From Myxococcus llanfairpwllgwyngyllgogerychwyrndrobwllllantysiliogogogochensis (GTDB lineage Bacteria; Myxococcota; Myxococcia; Myxococcales; Myxococcaceae), in NCBI RefSeq assembly GCF_006636215.1, contig NZ_VIFM01000104.1, positions 1-35,412 on the forward strand: a stretch of DNA of 35,412 nt. Direction: 5' to 3'. The notes under the pieces are model-generated. The model made no database searches. It was not told the origin of the DNA and was given only the letters and a program-made list of their open reading frames with translations. Each line of letters opens with the position of its first letter. The first letter of the stretch is position 1. Position numbers and translations under genes: made by a program. Positions 13,924 through 23,063 of this stretch are shown here, in pieces.

Positions 13924-15330
13924 CTACATCAGGCGCTTGAAGAGGCCGAGCTTGCCCACGTACGGCGGGTAGCGCATGGCCAGGTCCAGCAGGAAGGGCC
14001 GCTTCACGACGCTCTTCTTGTGGCTGAAGGCATCGAAGCTCGACTGGCCGTGGTAGCCGCCCACGCCGGACTCTCCCACGCCGCCGAAGGGCAGGCCCTC
14101 CGCCGCGAAGTGGACGCAGACGTCGTTGACCACGGCGCCGCCGCTCGACGTCTCCGTGAGGACCCGCTCGTTGACGGCCGAGTCCTTGGCGAAGCTGTAG
14201 AGGGCGAGCGGCTTGGGCCGCGAGCGCACGAAGCGGATGGCCTCGTCGATGCTCGGGCAGTCCACCAGCGGGAGGAGGGGACCAAAAATCTCGTCCTGCA
14301 TCAGCGGGCTGGACAGGGGGACGTCGGTGATGACGGTGGGCGCGAAGAAGCGGGAGGACGCCTCGCGCTCGCCGCCGAAGGCCACCTTCCCGTGCCCCGC
14401 GAGCGCGGAGACCCGCTCGAAGTGCCGGGGGTTGATGATGCGGCCGTAGTCATTGCTGGTGCGCGCGTCGGCGCCGTAGAAGCCGGTGACGGCCTTCTGG
14501 ACCAGCGCGGTGAAGCGCTCCTTGATCTCGGGCGGGATGAGCACGTAGTCCGGAGCGATGCACGTCTGGCCCGCGTTGAGGTACTTGCCCCAGGCGATGC
14601 GGCGCGCGGTGACCTCCAGGTCCGCGCTCCGGTCCACGATGCAGGGGCTCTTGCCGCCCAGCTCCAGGACGGTGGGCGTCAGGTGTTTGGCCGCGGCTTC
14701 GGCCACCACGCGGCCCACCTGGGTGCCGCCGGTGAAGAAGATGAGGTCCCACCGCTCCGCGAGCAGGGCGCGGCTGATCTCCGCGTCCCCCTCCACGACG
14801 GCGACGACTTCTTCCGGAAACGCCTCCGACAGCAGCCGGGAGAGCACGCTCGACGTGGCAGGGGCCAGCTCGCTGGGCTTGAGCACGGCGGTGCAGCCCG
14901 CGGCGAGCGCCCCGATGAGCGGCGCTATCGACAGCTGATAGGGGTAGTTCCAGGGCGCGATGACCAGCGTCACGCCGAGCGGGTCCGAGTACTGATAGGC
15001 CCGCGCCGGCTGGATGACGATGGGTGCCGAGCCCCGGCGGGGCTTCATCCACGACTTCACGTGCTTGAGCGCGCTCTTGATCTCCCCGTAGATGCTGCCG
15101 ACCTCGGTGAGATACGCCTCCTCCGCGCTCTTGTTCAGGTCCGACTTGAGGGCGGAGAGAATCTCCGCCTCGTACTTGCGCACCGTCTGGCCCAGGGTCT
15201 CCAACTGCGCCCGCCGCCACGCGAGCGGGAGCGTGACGCGGGATTCAAAGTAGGCACGCTGCTTTTCGACGAGCGCCTTCGCATCGAACGAAGACGGGAC
15301 AGCGGCGAGGCGGGTGGAACCCTGGGCCAT
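13924..15330 (-). CDS. Aldehyde dehydrogenase, class 3 (fatty or terpenoid aldehyde) type
   Basis: A 468-residue NAD(P)-dependent aldehyde dehydrogenase. Visible motifs are APWNYPYQL, FFTGGTQVGR (coenzyme), ELGGKSPCIV (general-base Glu, about 223), NAGQTCIAPDY with nucleophile Cys 257, and EIFGPLLP. The short length and the PWNYP and C-terminal SFDAFSHKKSV features place it with the ALDH3/coniferyl- and fatty-aldehyde group. These enzymes oxidise aldehydes to acids. AAGGAG (15338-15343) lies 7 bases before the ATG. It is the last gene of a nine-gene beta-oxidation operon, 30 bases after the fadJ-like gene, and faces the RoxA-like gene. A role in oxidising an aldehyde cleavage product before CoA activation is my inference. 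Confidence 0.92.
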   Translation of the reverse strand: MAQGSTRLAAVPSSFDAKALVEKQRAYFESRVTLPLAWRRAQLETLGQTVRKYEAEILSALKSDLNKSAEEAYLTEVGSIYGEIKSALKHVKSWMKPRRGSAPIVIQPARAYQYSDPLGVTLVIAPWNYPYQLSIAPLIGALAAGCTAVLKPSELAPATSSVLSRLLSEAFPEEVVAVVEGDAEISRALLAERWDLIFFTGGTQVGRVVAEAAAKHLTPTVLELGGKSPCIVDRSADLEVTARRIAWGKYLNAGQTCIAPDYVLIPPEIKERFTALVQKAVTGFYGADARTSNDYGRIINPRHFERVSALAGHGKVAFGGEREASSRFFAPTVITDVPLSSPLMQDEIFGPLLPLVDCPSIDEAIRFVRSRPKPLALYSFAKDSAVNERVLTETSSGGAVVNDVCVHFAAEGLPFGGVGESGVGGYHGQSSFDAFSHKKSVVKRPFLLDLAMRYPPYVGKLGLFKRLM

Positions 15331-15360
15331 GGGACTTCTCCTTGCGTGAGATTCGCGCGG

Positions 15361-17538
15361 CTACTTCAGGAACTCGCCCCGCTCGGCCTTTTCGACGAGC
15401 GACGCGGGCGGCAGGAAGTGCTTCCCGTAGCGCTGCGCGAGCTCGCGAGCGCGGGTGACGAAGCCACGCGGACCCGTGCCAGCGGGGCCCTCGTAGCCGT
15501 TGATGAACTGGGCCACGCCGCCCGTCCAGGCCGGGAAGCCGATGCCCAGGATGGAGCCGATGTTGGCGTCCGCCGCCGAGCGCAGCACGCCTTCATCGAA
15601 GCAGCGCACCGTGTCGATGGCCTCCGCGAACAGCATGCGCTCCTTCATGTCCTCGAAGGGGATGGTGTGGCCCGCCTTCGTGTAGTGCTGGGCGAGCCCC
15701 GGCCACAGGTTCGCGCGCTTGCCGTCCACGTAGTCGTAGAAGCCCGACCCGGTGGAGCGGCCCTTGCGCCCGTGCTTGTCGATGAGCGCGTCCACCACGG
15801 CGTAGCTGCCGTGCTCCACCCACGTCTGGCCCGCGGCCTCCGCGGCCGCCTTCGTCTCCAGGCGGATCTTGCGCGGCAGGGTCAGCGTGAGCTCGTCCAT
15901 CAGCGCCAGGGGCGCCGCGGGGTAGCCCGCCTGCAGGCCCGCCTGTTCAATCGACGCCGGGGAGATGCCCTCGCCCACCATGGCGATGGCCTCGTTGAGG
16001 AACGTGCCGATGACGCGGCTGGTGAAGAAGCCCCGGCTGTCGTTGACGACGATGGGCGTCTTGCCAATCTGCACCGCGATGTCGATGGCCTTCGCCAGCG
16101 TCGCGTCGCTCGTCTTCTTGCCGGCGATGAGCTCCAACAGCGGCATCTTGTCCACGGGGGAGAAGAAGTGCATGCCCACGAAGTCCTCCGTGCGCTTCAC
16201 GCCCTCTGCCAGCAGGGTGATGGGGAGCGTGGAGGTGTTGGATGCCAGCACCGCGTCCGGGGCCACGACGTCCTGCACCTCCTGGAACACCTTGTGCTTC
16301 AGCTCCACGCCCTCGAACACGGCCTCGATGACCAGGTCGCAGCCCTTGAGCGCGGCGGGGTCCGCCGTCGGGGTGATTCGCGCCAGGAGCGCGTCGCCCT
16401 TCTCCTTGGTGGACTTGCCCTTCTGGACGGCCTTCTCCACGAGCTTCACGGAGTACTGCTTGCCCTTCTCCGCGGACTCCTGGCTCACGTCCTTGAGCAC
16501 CACGTCGATGCCCGCCTTGGCGCAGACGTAGGCGATGCCCGCGCCCATCATCCCGGCGCCCAGGATGCCGACCTTCTTCGCCGTGTGCTGCGGGTAGCCC
16601 TTGGGCCGGCCGCCACCGGAGTTGATGTGCTGCATGTCGAAGAAAAACGCCTGAATCATGTTCTTCGCGACCTGGCCGGTGGCCAGCTCGGTGAAGTAGC
16701 GCGACTCGATGGTGAACGCGGTGTCGATGTCCACCTGCGTGCCTTCCACGGCCACGGCCATGATGGCGCGCGGCGCGGGCATGTTCGCGCCCTTGATCTG
16801 CTTGCGCAGGTTGGCGGGGAAGGCGGGCAGGTTCGCCGCGAGGCCGGGGTTGGACGGGGTGCCGCCCGGAATCTTGTAGCCCTTCGCGTCCCACGGCTGC
16901 TGCGCCGTCGGGTTCGCCTTGATCCACGCCTTGGCCGCGGGCAGGAGCGCCTCCACGGAGTCCACCACCTCGTGCACCAGGCCCACCTCCTTGGCCTCCT
17001 GCGGGCGGTAGCGCTGGCCCTGGAGCAGCACCTTCATCAGCGCGTCCACGATGCCCAGCATGCGCACCGTGCGCACCACGCCGCCGCCACCGGGCAACAG
17101 TCCCAGCGTGACTTCCGGCAGGCCCACCTGCGCGCCCTTCACGTCCGCGACGATGCGGCGGTGACAGGCCAGGGCAATCTCCAGCCCTCCGCCCAGCGCC
17201 GCGCCGTTGATGGCGGCGACCACGGGCTTGCCCAGGGTCTCCAGCGTGCGCAGGTGCGCCTTGATTTCCTGGCCGAACTCGAACGCCTGCTTCGCGTCCT
17301 CCTTGCGGATGCGCTGCAGGTCGTTCAGGTCGCCGCCGGCGAAGAAGGTCTTCTTGGCGGAGGTGAGGATGACGCCGGTGATGTCGGCCTTCTCCCTGGC
17401 CAGCCGGTCCACCGTCGCGCGCATGGACTTCATGTACGCGGCGTTCATGGTGTTGGCGGACTGGTTGGGGTCATCCAGCGTCAAGATGACGATGCCGTCG
17501 GCATCCTTGTCCCAGCGGATGGTGTTCTGCTCGCTCAT
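15361..17538 (-). CDS. fadJ: Bifunctional enoyl-CoA hydratase / 3-hydroxyacyl-CoA dehydrogenase
   Basis: A 725-residue FadJ/FadB-type alpha subunit. The N-terminal crotonase domain (1-300) has both catalytic Glu residues, in GGGLEIALA and LPEVTLGLLPGGGG. An NAD-binding domain follows with GILGAGMMGAGIA near residue 320, then catalytic His in MHFFSPVDKMPLLELI near 457, and two C-terminal helical 3HCDH domains. It hydrates trans-2-enoyl-CoA and oxidises the 3-hydroxyacyl-CoA. The start MSEQNTIRW is where similarity begins; 30 codons of upstream frame (rich in His/Arg) overlap the thiolase stop and look non-coding. It lies 41 bases after the thiolase gene, as in two-subunit trifunctional systems. 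Confidence 0.95.
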   Translation of the reverse strand: MSEQNTIRWDKDADGIVILTLDDPNQSANTMNAAYMKSMRATVDRLAREKADITGVILTSAKKTFFAGGDLNDLQRIRKEDAKQAFEFGQEIKAHLRTLETLGKPVVAAINGAALGGGLEIALACHRRIVADVKGAQVGLPEVTLGLLPGGGGVVRTVRMLGIVDALMKVLLQGQRYRPQEAKEVGLVHEVVDSVEALLPAAKAWIKANPTAQQPWDAKGYKIPGGTPSNPGLAANLPAFPANLRKQIKGANMPAPRAIMAVAVEGTQVDIDTAFTIESRYFTELATGQVAKNMIQAFFFDMQHINSGGGRPKGYPQHTAKKVGILGAGMMGAGIAYVCAKAGIDVVLKDVSQESAEKGKQYSVKLVEKAVQKGKSTKEKGDALLARITPTADPAALKGCDLVIEAVFEGVELKHKVFQEVQDVVAPDAVLASNTSTLPITLLAEGVKRTEDFVGMHFFSPVDKMPLLELIAGKKTSDATLAKAIDIAVQIGKTPIVVNDSRGFFTSRVIGTFLNEAIAMVGEGISPASIEQAGLQAGYPAAPLALMDELTLTLPRKIRLETKAAAEAAGQTWVEHGSYAVVDALIDKHGRKGRSTGSGFYDYVDGKRANLWPGLAQHYTKAGHTIPFEDMKERMLFAEAIDTVRCFDEGVLRSAADANIGSILGIGFPAWTGGVAQFINGYEGPAGTGPRGFVTRARELAQRYGKHFLPPASLVEKAERGEFLK

Positions 17539-17579
17539 GGGGTTCGCTCGAATCTTGTCGAAAGGTGAGTCAAAGGGGT

Positions 17580-18791
17580 TCAGACGCGCTCGATGAGGGT
17601 GGCCACGCCCATGCCACCGCCGACGCACAGGGTGATGACCGCGCGGCGCGCCTTGCGGCGCTCCAGCTCGTCCACCATGGTGCCGAGGATCATCGCGCCC
17701 GTGGCGCCCAGCGGGTGGCCCATGGCGATGGAGCCACCGTTGACGTTGAGCTTGTCGCTCGGGATGCCCAAATCCTTCTGGTACTTGAGCACGACGGAGG
17801 CGAACGCCTCGTTGAGCTCGAACAGGTCGATGTCCTTCACGGACAGGCCCGCCAGGTCGAGCAGCTTGCGCGTGGCCGGCAGGGGGCCGGTGAGCATGAT
17901 GGTCGGGTCCGCGCCGGACGTCGCCACGGAGGCGATGCGCGCGCGCGGCGTCAGGCCCAGCTCCTTGCCCACCTTCTCCGAGCCGATGAGCACCAGGGCC
18001 GCGCCGTCGACGATTCCGGAGGAGTTGCCCGGGGTGTGCACGTGCTCGATGCGCTCCACCTCGTGGTACTTCTGCAGCGCCACCGCGTCGAAGCCGCCCA
18101 TCTCACCGATGCCGACGAAGGACGCGTTGAGCTGGCCGAGCGAGGCCACCGTGGACTCCGGCCGCATGTGCTCGTCGCGGTCCAGGATGGTGAGGCCGTT
18201 CTGGTCCGTGACGGGGATGACGGAGTTCTTGAAGTAGCCGCCGGCCCAGGCCTTGGCGGCGCGCTCCTGCGACTGCGCGGCGTAGCGGTCCACGTCCTCG
18301 CGGGTGAAGCCTTCAATCGTCGCGATGAGGTCCGCGGAGATGCCCTGCGGCACGAAGTACGTGTCGTAGTTGGTGGCCGGGTCCATGGCCCAGGCGCCGC
18401 CGTCGGAGCCCATGGGCACGCGCGACATGCTCTCCACGCCGCCCGCGATGACGAGCTGCTCCCAGCCTGAGCGCACCTGCTGCGCGGCCATGTTCACCGC
18501 CGTCAGGCCGGAGGCACAGAAGCGGTTGAGCTGCACGCCGCCCACCGTCTCCGGCAGGCCCGCCGCGAGCACCAGCGTGCGGGCGATGTCCGCGCCCTGG
18601 TCTCCCACGGGCGAGACGATGCCGAGCACCACGTCGTCGATGCGCTTGGGGTCCAGGTTCGGGTGGCGCTTCTTGAGCGCGTCCACCAGCCCGACGAGCA
18701 GCGACAGCGGCTTGGTGCCGTGCAGCGCGCCTTTCTTGCCCTTGCCGCGAGGAGTACGGACCGCGTCGAAGATGAATGCTTCCTGGCTCAC
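17580..18791 (-). CDS. Acetyl-CoA C-acyltransferase (3-ketoacyl-CoA thiolase)
   Basis: A 403-residue thiolase of the FadA/FadI group. It has nucleophile Cys 92 in NRFCASGL, His 359 in GHPLGATG and Cys 389 in CVGGGMG, the three expected catalytic residues. It cleaves 3-ketoacyl-CoA to acetyl-CoA and a shortened acyl-CoA, and probably forms a complex with the downstream FadJ-like protein. The start codon is GTG, supported by AAGGAGG at 18798-18804, 6 bases upstream, one of the best ribosome-binding sites in the operon. It is 34 bases downstream of an acyl-CoA dehydrogenase gene. Confidence 0.96.
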   Translation of the reverse strand: MSQEAFIFDAVRTPRGKGKKGALHGTKPLSLLVGLVDALKKRHPNLDPKRIDDVVLGIVSPVGDQGADIARTLVLAAGLPETVGGVQLNRFCASGLTAVNMAAQQVRSGWEQLVIAGGVESMSRVPMGSDGGAWAMDPATNYDTYFVPQGISADLIATIEGFTREDVDRYAAQSQERAAKAWAGGYFKNSVIPVTDQNGLTILDRDEHMRPESTVASLGQLNASFVGIGEMGGFDAVALQKYHEVERIEHVHTPGNSSGIVDGAALVLIGSEKVGKELGLTPRARIASVATSGADPTIMLTGPLPATRKLLDLAGLSVKDIDLFELNEAFASVVLKYQKDLGIPSDKLNVNGGSIAMGHPLGATGAMILGTMVDELERRKARRAVITLCVGGGMGVATLIERV

Positions 18792-18825
18792 CGGGAGCCT
18801 CCTTGGGATTTGGTGTGGGAGTGGG

Positions 18826-19974
18826 CTACAGCGAACGGGCGACGAGCTCTTTCATGACCTCGTTGGCGCCGGCGAAGATGCGCATGACGCGAGTATCCGC
18901 GAACAGGTGGGCGATGGGGTATTCCTTCATGTACCCATACCCTCCGAAAAGCTGAAGGCAACGGTCAGCGACGATACACGCCTGGTCCGTGAGCCAGTAC
19001 TTGGCCATGGCCGCGGACGCCACGTCCAGTTCGCCCGCCAGGTGCCGCTCGATGCACTCGTCGAGGAATGCCCGGCTAACCCTCCGCAACGTCGCGCATT
19101 CCGCCAGTTCGAAGCGCGTGTTCTGCAGAGCGAAAAGCGGCTTACCGAACACCTGGCGCTGCTTGGTGTACTCGACGGTGAGGTCCACGGCCCGGTCGAT
19201 GCTCGCCTGCGCGAGGATGGCGGTGCTCAGCCGCTCCTGGGGAAGCTGCGACATGAGCTGCGCGAAGCCCTTGCCCTCCTCGTCTCCGAGCAGGTTGACG
19301 GCGGGTACGCGCAGGTCGTCGAAGAACAGCTCCGTGGTGTCCTGGCCATGGCCGCCGAGCTTCTCGAGGATGCGGCCCCGCCCGAAGCCGGGCGTGGTGT
19401 CGGAGACCTCGGCGCACACCAGGGAGATGCCCGCATGGCCCTTCACGTCGCTGGTGCGCACCGCGATGATGAGGAAGTCACACACGCGGCCGTTGGAGAT
19501 GAACGTCTTGGAGCCGCTCACGCGGTAGAAGTCTCCCTCACGCACGGCGCGGGTGGAGATGGCCTGCAAGTCGGAGCCGGCGCCGGGCTCCGTCATCGCG
19601 ATGGCGCCCACCCACTCGCCGCTGGCGAGCCTGGGCAGCCACTTCTGCTTCTGGGCTTCGGACGCGTAGGCGAGCACGTAGTGCGCGACGATGGAGCAGT
19701 GCACGGCGAAGCCCATGGTCGGGTCTCCGGCGCGCACCTGCTCCTCGGTGAGCACCGCCTCGTGGGCGAACGTGCCACCACCGCCGCCGTACGCCTCGGG
19801 GATGGACATGCACAAGAGGCCCAGCTCGCCCGCCCGGCGGTAGAGCGCCTTGTCCGGGTGGCCCTGGGCCACGTGCTTGGGGACGTTGGGGAGGACTTCC
19901 TTGGTGAAATAGGTGGCCGCCAGGCCACGCACCTGCTCGAGCTCGTCAGAGCTCCATCGAGGACGTGCCGTCAT
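18826..19974 (-). CDS. Acyl-CoA dehydrogenase (first-type, GANEV active site)
   Basis: A 382-residue flavoprotein that makes the trans-2 double bond in acyl-CoA. Visible features are the N-terminal helical domain, [22 protein letters not shown] (FAD/acyl contact), [30 protein letters not shown] and RIFAGANEV with the catalytic-position Glu. Reading begins at [12 protein letters not shown]. The upstream frame continues through the neighbouring gene in the wrong frame as Arg/His-rich sequence and was discarded. It is a distant paralogue of the next acyl-CoA dehydrogenase gene upstream (gap 29 bases). Two adjacent paralogues suggest either different substrate ranges or a hetero-oligomer. Confidence 0.95.
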   Translation of the reverse strand: MTARPRWSSDELEQVRGLAATYFTKEVLPNVPKHVAQGHPDKALYRRAGELGLLCMSIPEAYGGGGGTFAHEAVLTEEQVRAGDPTMGFAVHCSIVAHYVLAYASEAQKQKWLPRLASGEWVGAIAMTEPGAGSDLQAISTRAVREGDFYRVSGSKTFISNGRVCDFLIIAVRTSDVKGHAGISLVCAEVSDTTPGFGRGRILEKLGGHGQDTTELFFDDLRVPAVNLLGDEEGKGFAQLMSQLPQERLSTAILAQASIDRAVDLTVEYTKQRQVFGKPLFALQNTRFELAECATLRRVSRAFLDECIERHLAGELDVASAAMAKYWLTDQACIVADRCLQLFGGYGYMKEYPIAHLFADTRVMRIFAGANEVMKELVARSL

Positions 19975-20003
19975 TGTCTGTCTCGCTCCGTCGTGAGTCG
20001 CTC

Positions 20004-21143
20004 TTACAGTCCGAACGTCTTGCCGATGATGTCGCGCTGGATTTCGCTGGTGCCGCCGAAGACGGTGGAGATGACCGTGGCGCGCAGGTGCGACTCCATG
20101 TCGTACTCGGTCGCGTAGCCGTAGCCGCCCATCATCTGAACACCCTCGATGGCCACGCGCTTGGCCGTCTCCGTCGTCTTCAGCTTGGCCATGGACGCCT
20201 CGCGGGGAAGCATCCGGTCGGGCGCTTCGTCCGCCATCTGCGCCACGCGGTAGATGAGCAGCTCGCAGCACTCCAGCTCCGTGGCCAGGTCGGCGATGCG
20301 GTGCTTGAGCGCTTGAAACGAGCCGATGGGCTTGCCGAACTGCTTGCGCTCCTTGACGTACGTGACGGCGTCGTCGAACGCGCGCCGGCCCCGGCCCAGC
20401 ATGGACGCGGCGAGCAGGAGCCGCTCGCTGTTGAGGCCCGACATGAGCTGGGGCCAGGCCTGGTCCAGCCTGCCCACGACGGAGTCCTCCGGCAGGAAGC
20501 AGTCGGTGAAGAAGACGTCGTTGACCTCCTTGCCGTTGAGCGTGGGGATGCCGCGAATCTCCACGCCCGGCGTGCCCGTGGGGACGCAGAACATGGTGAG
20601 CCCCTCGTGCCGCGAGCCCGAGGACTGCGTGCGCGCGACGAGCAGCAGGTGGTCGGCGAAGTGCGCGTTGGAGCACCACGTCTTCTGACCGTTGATGAGG
20701 AAGCCTCCGCTCGTGCGCGTCGCGCGGCAGGTGATGGCGGCGGCGTCCGAGCCCGCGTCGGGCTCGGAGATTGAGATGGCCTCCACGCGGCCCCGGGTGA
20801 TGCCGGTGAGTACCTTCTCCTTCTGCGCCTCGCTGCCGAACTTCGCGTAGGGGCTCGCGGCAACGGCCGTGGTGATGTAGCCGCCGACGGGGGCGAGTCC
20901 GTACGAGGTGCGCTCGGCGAACAGGCACATCTCGGCCATGCCGCCGTCGGAGCCGCCGTACTTCGGGGAGATGCCCACGCCGAGCCAGCCCAGTTCGGCC
21001 ATCTCGGCATACAGCCGGGCATTGTGGGCCTCGACGCCGTGCTGGGTCAGCGCGTCGCGCTGCGCGCGGGTGCCCGTCCTGGCGCGACAAAACGCGTCGA
21101 TGGAAGCAGCGAAGGACGCTTGCTCCGGAGTTCTCGCATGCAT
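20004..21143 (-). CDS. Acyl-CoA dehydrogenase (second, GGTSEI active site)
   Basis: A 379-residue acyl-CoA dehydrogenase. Motifs are ISPKYGGSDGG, SISEPDAGSDAAAI, GQKTWCSNA, ERKQFGKPIGSFQ, MGGYGYATEYDMESH and FGGTSEIQRDIIGK, with Glu of TSEI in the catalytic position. The TSEIQR ending is the common form in short- and branched-chain enzymes, unlike the GANEV form of its neighbour. The start is MHARTPEQASF, about 30 bases after the acyl-CoA ligase stop; the ribosome-binding site is weak, suggesting translational coupling. It uses FAD and passes electrons to electron-transfer flavoprotein, which is not encoded in the window. Confidence 0.95.
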   Translation of the reverse strand: MHARTPEQASFAASIDAFCRARTGTRAQRDALTQHGVEAHNARLYAEMAELGWLGVGISPKYGGSDGGMAEMCLFAERTSYGLAPVGGYITTAVAASPYAKFGSEAQKEKVLTGITRGRVEAISISEPDAGSDAAAITCRATRTSGGFLINGQKTWCSNAHFADHLLLVARTQSSGSRHEGLTMFCVPTGTPGVEIRGIPTLNGKEVNDVFFTDCFLPEDSVVGRLDQAWPQLMSGLNSERLLLAASMLGRGRRAFDDAVTYVKERKQFGKPIGSFQALKHRIADLATELECCELLIYRVAQMADEAPDRMLPREASMAKLKTTETAKRVAIEGVQMMGGYGYATEYDMESHLRATVISTVFGGTSEIQRDIIGKTFGL

Positions 21144-21175
21144 GGGGACTCGTGAGGGAGGCGGCGGGTGGTGTG

Positions 21176-23014
21176 TCAGGCGTTCTCGTAGAACGTGGCG
21201 ATGCGCTCCGCGTACTGCTTGAGAATCACGCGGCGCTTGAGCTTCAGCGTCGGGGTGAGTTCGCCCGTCGCGGGACCCCAGGCCTCCGTGACGACCTCGA
21301 AGCGCTTGATCTGTTCGGCGCGGGAGAGCCGGCCATTGATGGAGGCCACGAGCGCTTCCAGTTCGGAGCGGACCGCCGGCTCGCGGGTGAGCTCCAGGAG
21401 CGACTGGGGCGGCAGGCCCCGCGCCTTGGCCCACGTGGGCGCGACGTCCGCGTCCAGGCAGATGAGCGCCGTCACAAAAGGCCAGCCGTCGCCAATGGCG
21501 ATGGCCTGACCGACGAGCGGGTGGGCGCGCAGCATTCCCTCGATGCGGGACGGGGCGATGTTCTTCCCGCTGGAGGTGATGATGAGCTCCTTCTTGCGGT
21601 CGGTGATGGTGAGGTAGCCCTCGTCATCGACGGTGCCGATGTCGCCCGTGGCGAGCCAGCCGTCCGCGTCCGCCGGGCTCTCAATCCGCCCGTCCGCGCT
21701 CAGGTAGCCCAGGAACAGCACGGGCCCTCGCACGAAGATTTCCCCGTCCGCCGCCAGCCGGACTTGAAGCCCGGGGATCGGGCGGCCCACCGCGCCCACG
21801 CGGAACTCCGAGGGCGTGTTGATGGTGGCGCAGCCCGTCGTCTCGCTCATGCCCCAGACCTCCAGCACCTTGATGCCGAAGCCGCCCAGGTATTCCAGCA
21901 CCTCCACGGGGATGGGCGCCGAGCCGCTGCTCGCCCACGTCAGCGCGTCCAGGCCCAGCGTCGCGCGCAGGGGCTTGAGGACCTTCTCTTCCATCAGCGC
22001 GACCTTCTGCGCCAGCTCCGGCGGCACGCTCTTGCCGGAGCCCTCCAGCCGGAAGGCCTCCAGCGCCGTCGCGTGCGCGGCGAGGATGGCGTCGCGTCGG
22101 GGCGCCTCCAGCGTGGACAGCTTCGCCTTGAGGCCGCCGGCGAGCTTCTCCCAGACGCGTGGCACGCCGAAGAACGCGGGGGGCCGCACCTTGGCCATCA
22201 GCGGCACCACGCCCGCGGGGTCCGCGCAGATGTGTACGTGCATCGCCTTGTAGAGCAGGCGGTACAGGCCCAGCTCGCGCTCGGCGATGTGCGCCAGCGG
22301 CAGGTAGGCGATGGACGGCACCTGCATCGGCGTGGGCACCACGACGTCCACGGCGACGGCTTCATAGAAGGCGTTGCGGTGGCTGAGCACCACGCCCTTG
22401 GGGTCTCCGGTGGTGCCGGAGGTGTACATCATCGCGATGGGGTCCTCGGGGCGGATGCTCTGCCAGCTCTCCTCGAAGACCCTGGGGTCCTCCTGATGCA
22501 GCCGTCCTCCGTCGGCCTCCAACTGCGCGAAGGAGACGTAGCGGGCGTCGCCCGCGGGCACCGCCGCCGCGTCGATGACGATGACGCGCTTGAGCGCGAA
22601 GAGCGACTTGAGGATGGGCCGCCAGCGGGCGACCTCCTCCGCGCCCTCCAGCACCACGACGGTGGCCGCGCTGTGTTGGGCGACGTAGCCTACCTGCTCG
22701 CTGCTCAGCGTCTGGTACGCGGTACAGGGGATGGCGCCCAGGTGGACGGCGGCATAGTCGATGAGCCAGTGCTCGGGCCGGCTCGACATCATGATCATCA
22801 TCCGCTCGCCGCGCTGGAGGCCGAGCGCGCCCAGCCCGCGAGACAGCGCGGCGGTGCGCGCGCGCAACTGGACCCACGTGTGCGTGGAGTCACCGGCGCT
22901 GAGGGCGGGGGCGTCCGCGAACTCCTCCGCGTTGCGCTTGAGCAACAGCGGCAGGGTGAGCTTGTTCGCCAGGGATTGGCACTGCGCCTCCAGGTCTGCG
23001 AGCGACGTACCCAT
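21176..23014 (-). CDS. Long-chain acyl-CoA synthetase (AMP-forming), FadD-like
   Basis: A 612-residue ANL-superfamily ligase. The phosphate-binding loop MMYTSGTTGDPKG lies near residues 197-207, followed by YLPLAHIAERE, WGMSETTG, GDIGTVDDEGY and DRKKELIITSSGKNIAP. This pattern matches the FAA1/FadD15 'long-chain synthetase' group rather than NRPS A domains. It activates carboxylic acids to acyl-CoA via acyl-AMP. The start MGTSLADLEAQ is supported by GGAGGT at 23019-23024, 4 bases upstream; an ATG 9 codons earlier is possible. In the operon it would supply substrate to the two acyl-CoA dehydrogenases. Confidence 0.94.
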   Translation of the reverse strand: MGTSLADLEAQCQSLANKLTLPLLLKRNAEEFADAPALSAGDSTHTWVQLRARTAALSRGLGALGLQRGERMMIMMSSRPEHWLIDYAAVHLGAIPCTAYQTLSSEQVGYVAQHSAATVVVLEGAEEVARWRPILKSLFALKRVIVIDAAAVPAGDARYVSFAQLEADGGRLHQEDPRVFEESWQSIRPEDPIAMMYTSGTTGDPKGVVLSHRNAFYEAVAVDVVVPTPMQVPSIAYLPLAHIAERELGLYRLLYKAMHVHICADPAGVVPLMAKVRPPAFFGVPRVWEKLAGGLKAKLSTLEAPRRDAILAAHATALEAFRLEGSGKSVPPELAQKVALMEEKVLKPLRATLGLDALTWASSGSAPIPVEVLEYLGGFGIKVLEVWGMSETTGCATINTPSEFRVGAVGRPIPGLQVRLAADGEIFVRGPVLFLGYLSADGRIESPADADGWLATGDIGTVDDEGYLTITDRKKELIITSSGKNIAPSRIEGMLRAHPLVGQAIAIGDGWPFVTALICLDADVAPTWAKARGLPPQSLLELTREPAVRSELEALVASINGRLSRAEQIKRFEVVTEAWGPATGELTPTLKLKRRVILKQYAERIATFYENA

Positions 23015-23018
23015 GGGC

Positions 23019-23024
23019 ACCTCC
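23019..23024 (-). promoter_or_regulatory. Ribosome-binding site of the acyl-CoA synthetase
   Basis: GGAGGT on the minus strand, 4 bases before the ATG at 23014. It favours that start over the in-frame ATG at 23041. Confidence 0.55.
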
Positions 23025-23063
23025 AGCACTGCGATGGCCAACGACTCTCAGCGGGCTTCCACT

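Noticed and set aside
14020-17568. Very long plus-strand open frame (over 1100 codons) opposite the aldehyde dehydrogenase and fadJ genes
   Set aside because: It is antisense to two well-recognised genes and its composition is Arg/His/Leu/Ala-rich, as produced by GC-rich third positions; no domain is visible.
19975-21090. Continuation of the first acyl-CoA dehydrogenase frame upstream, which could suggest a 754-residue fusion
   Set aside because: The upstream part lies in the wrong frame of the second acyl-CoA dehydrogenase and reads as Arg/His-rich sequence; the true start is MTARPRW at 19974.
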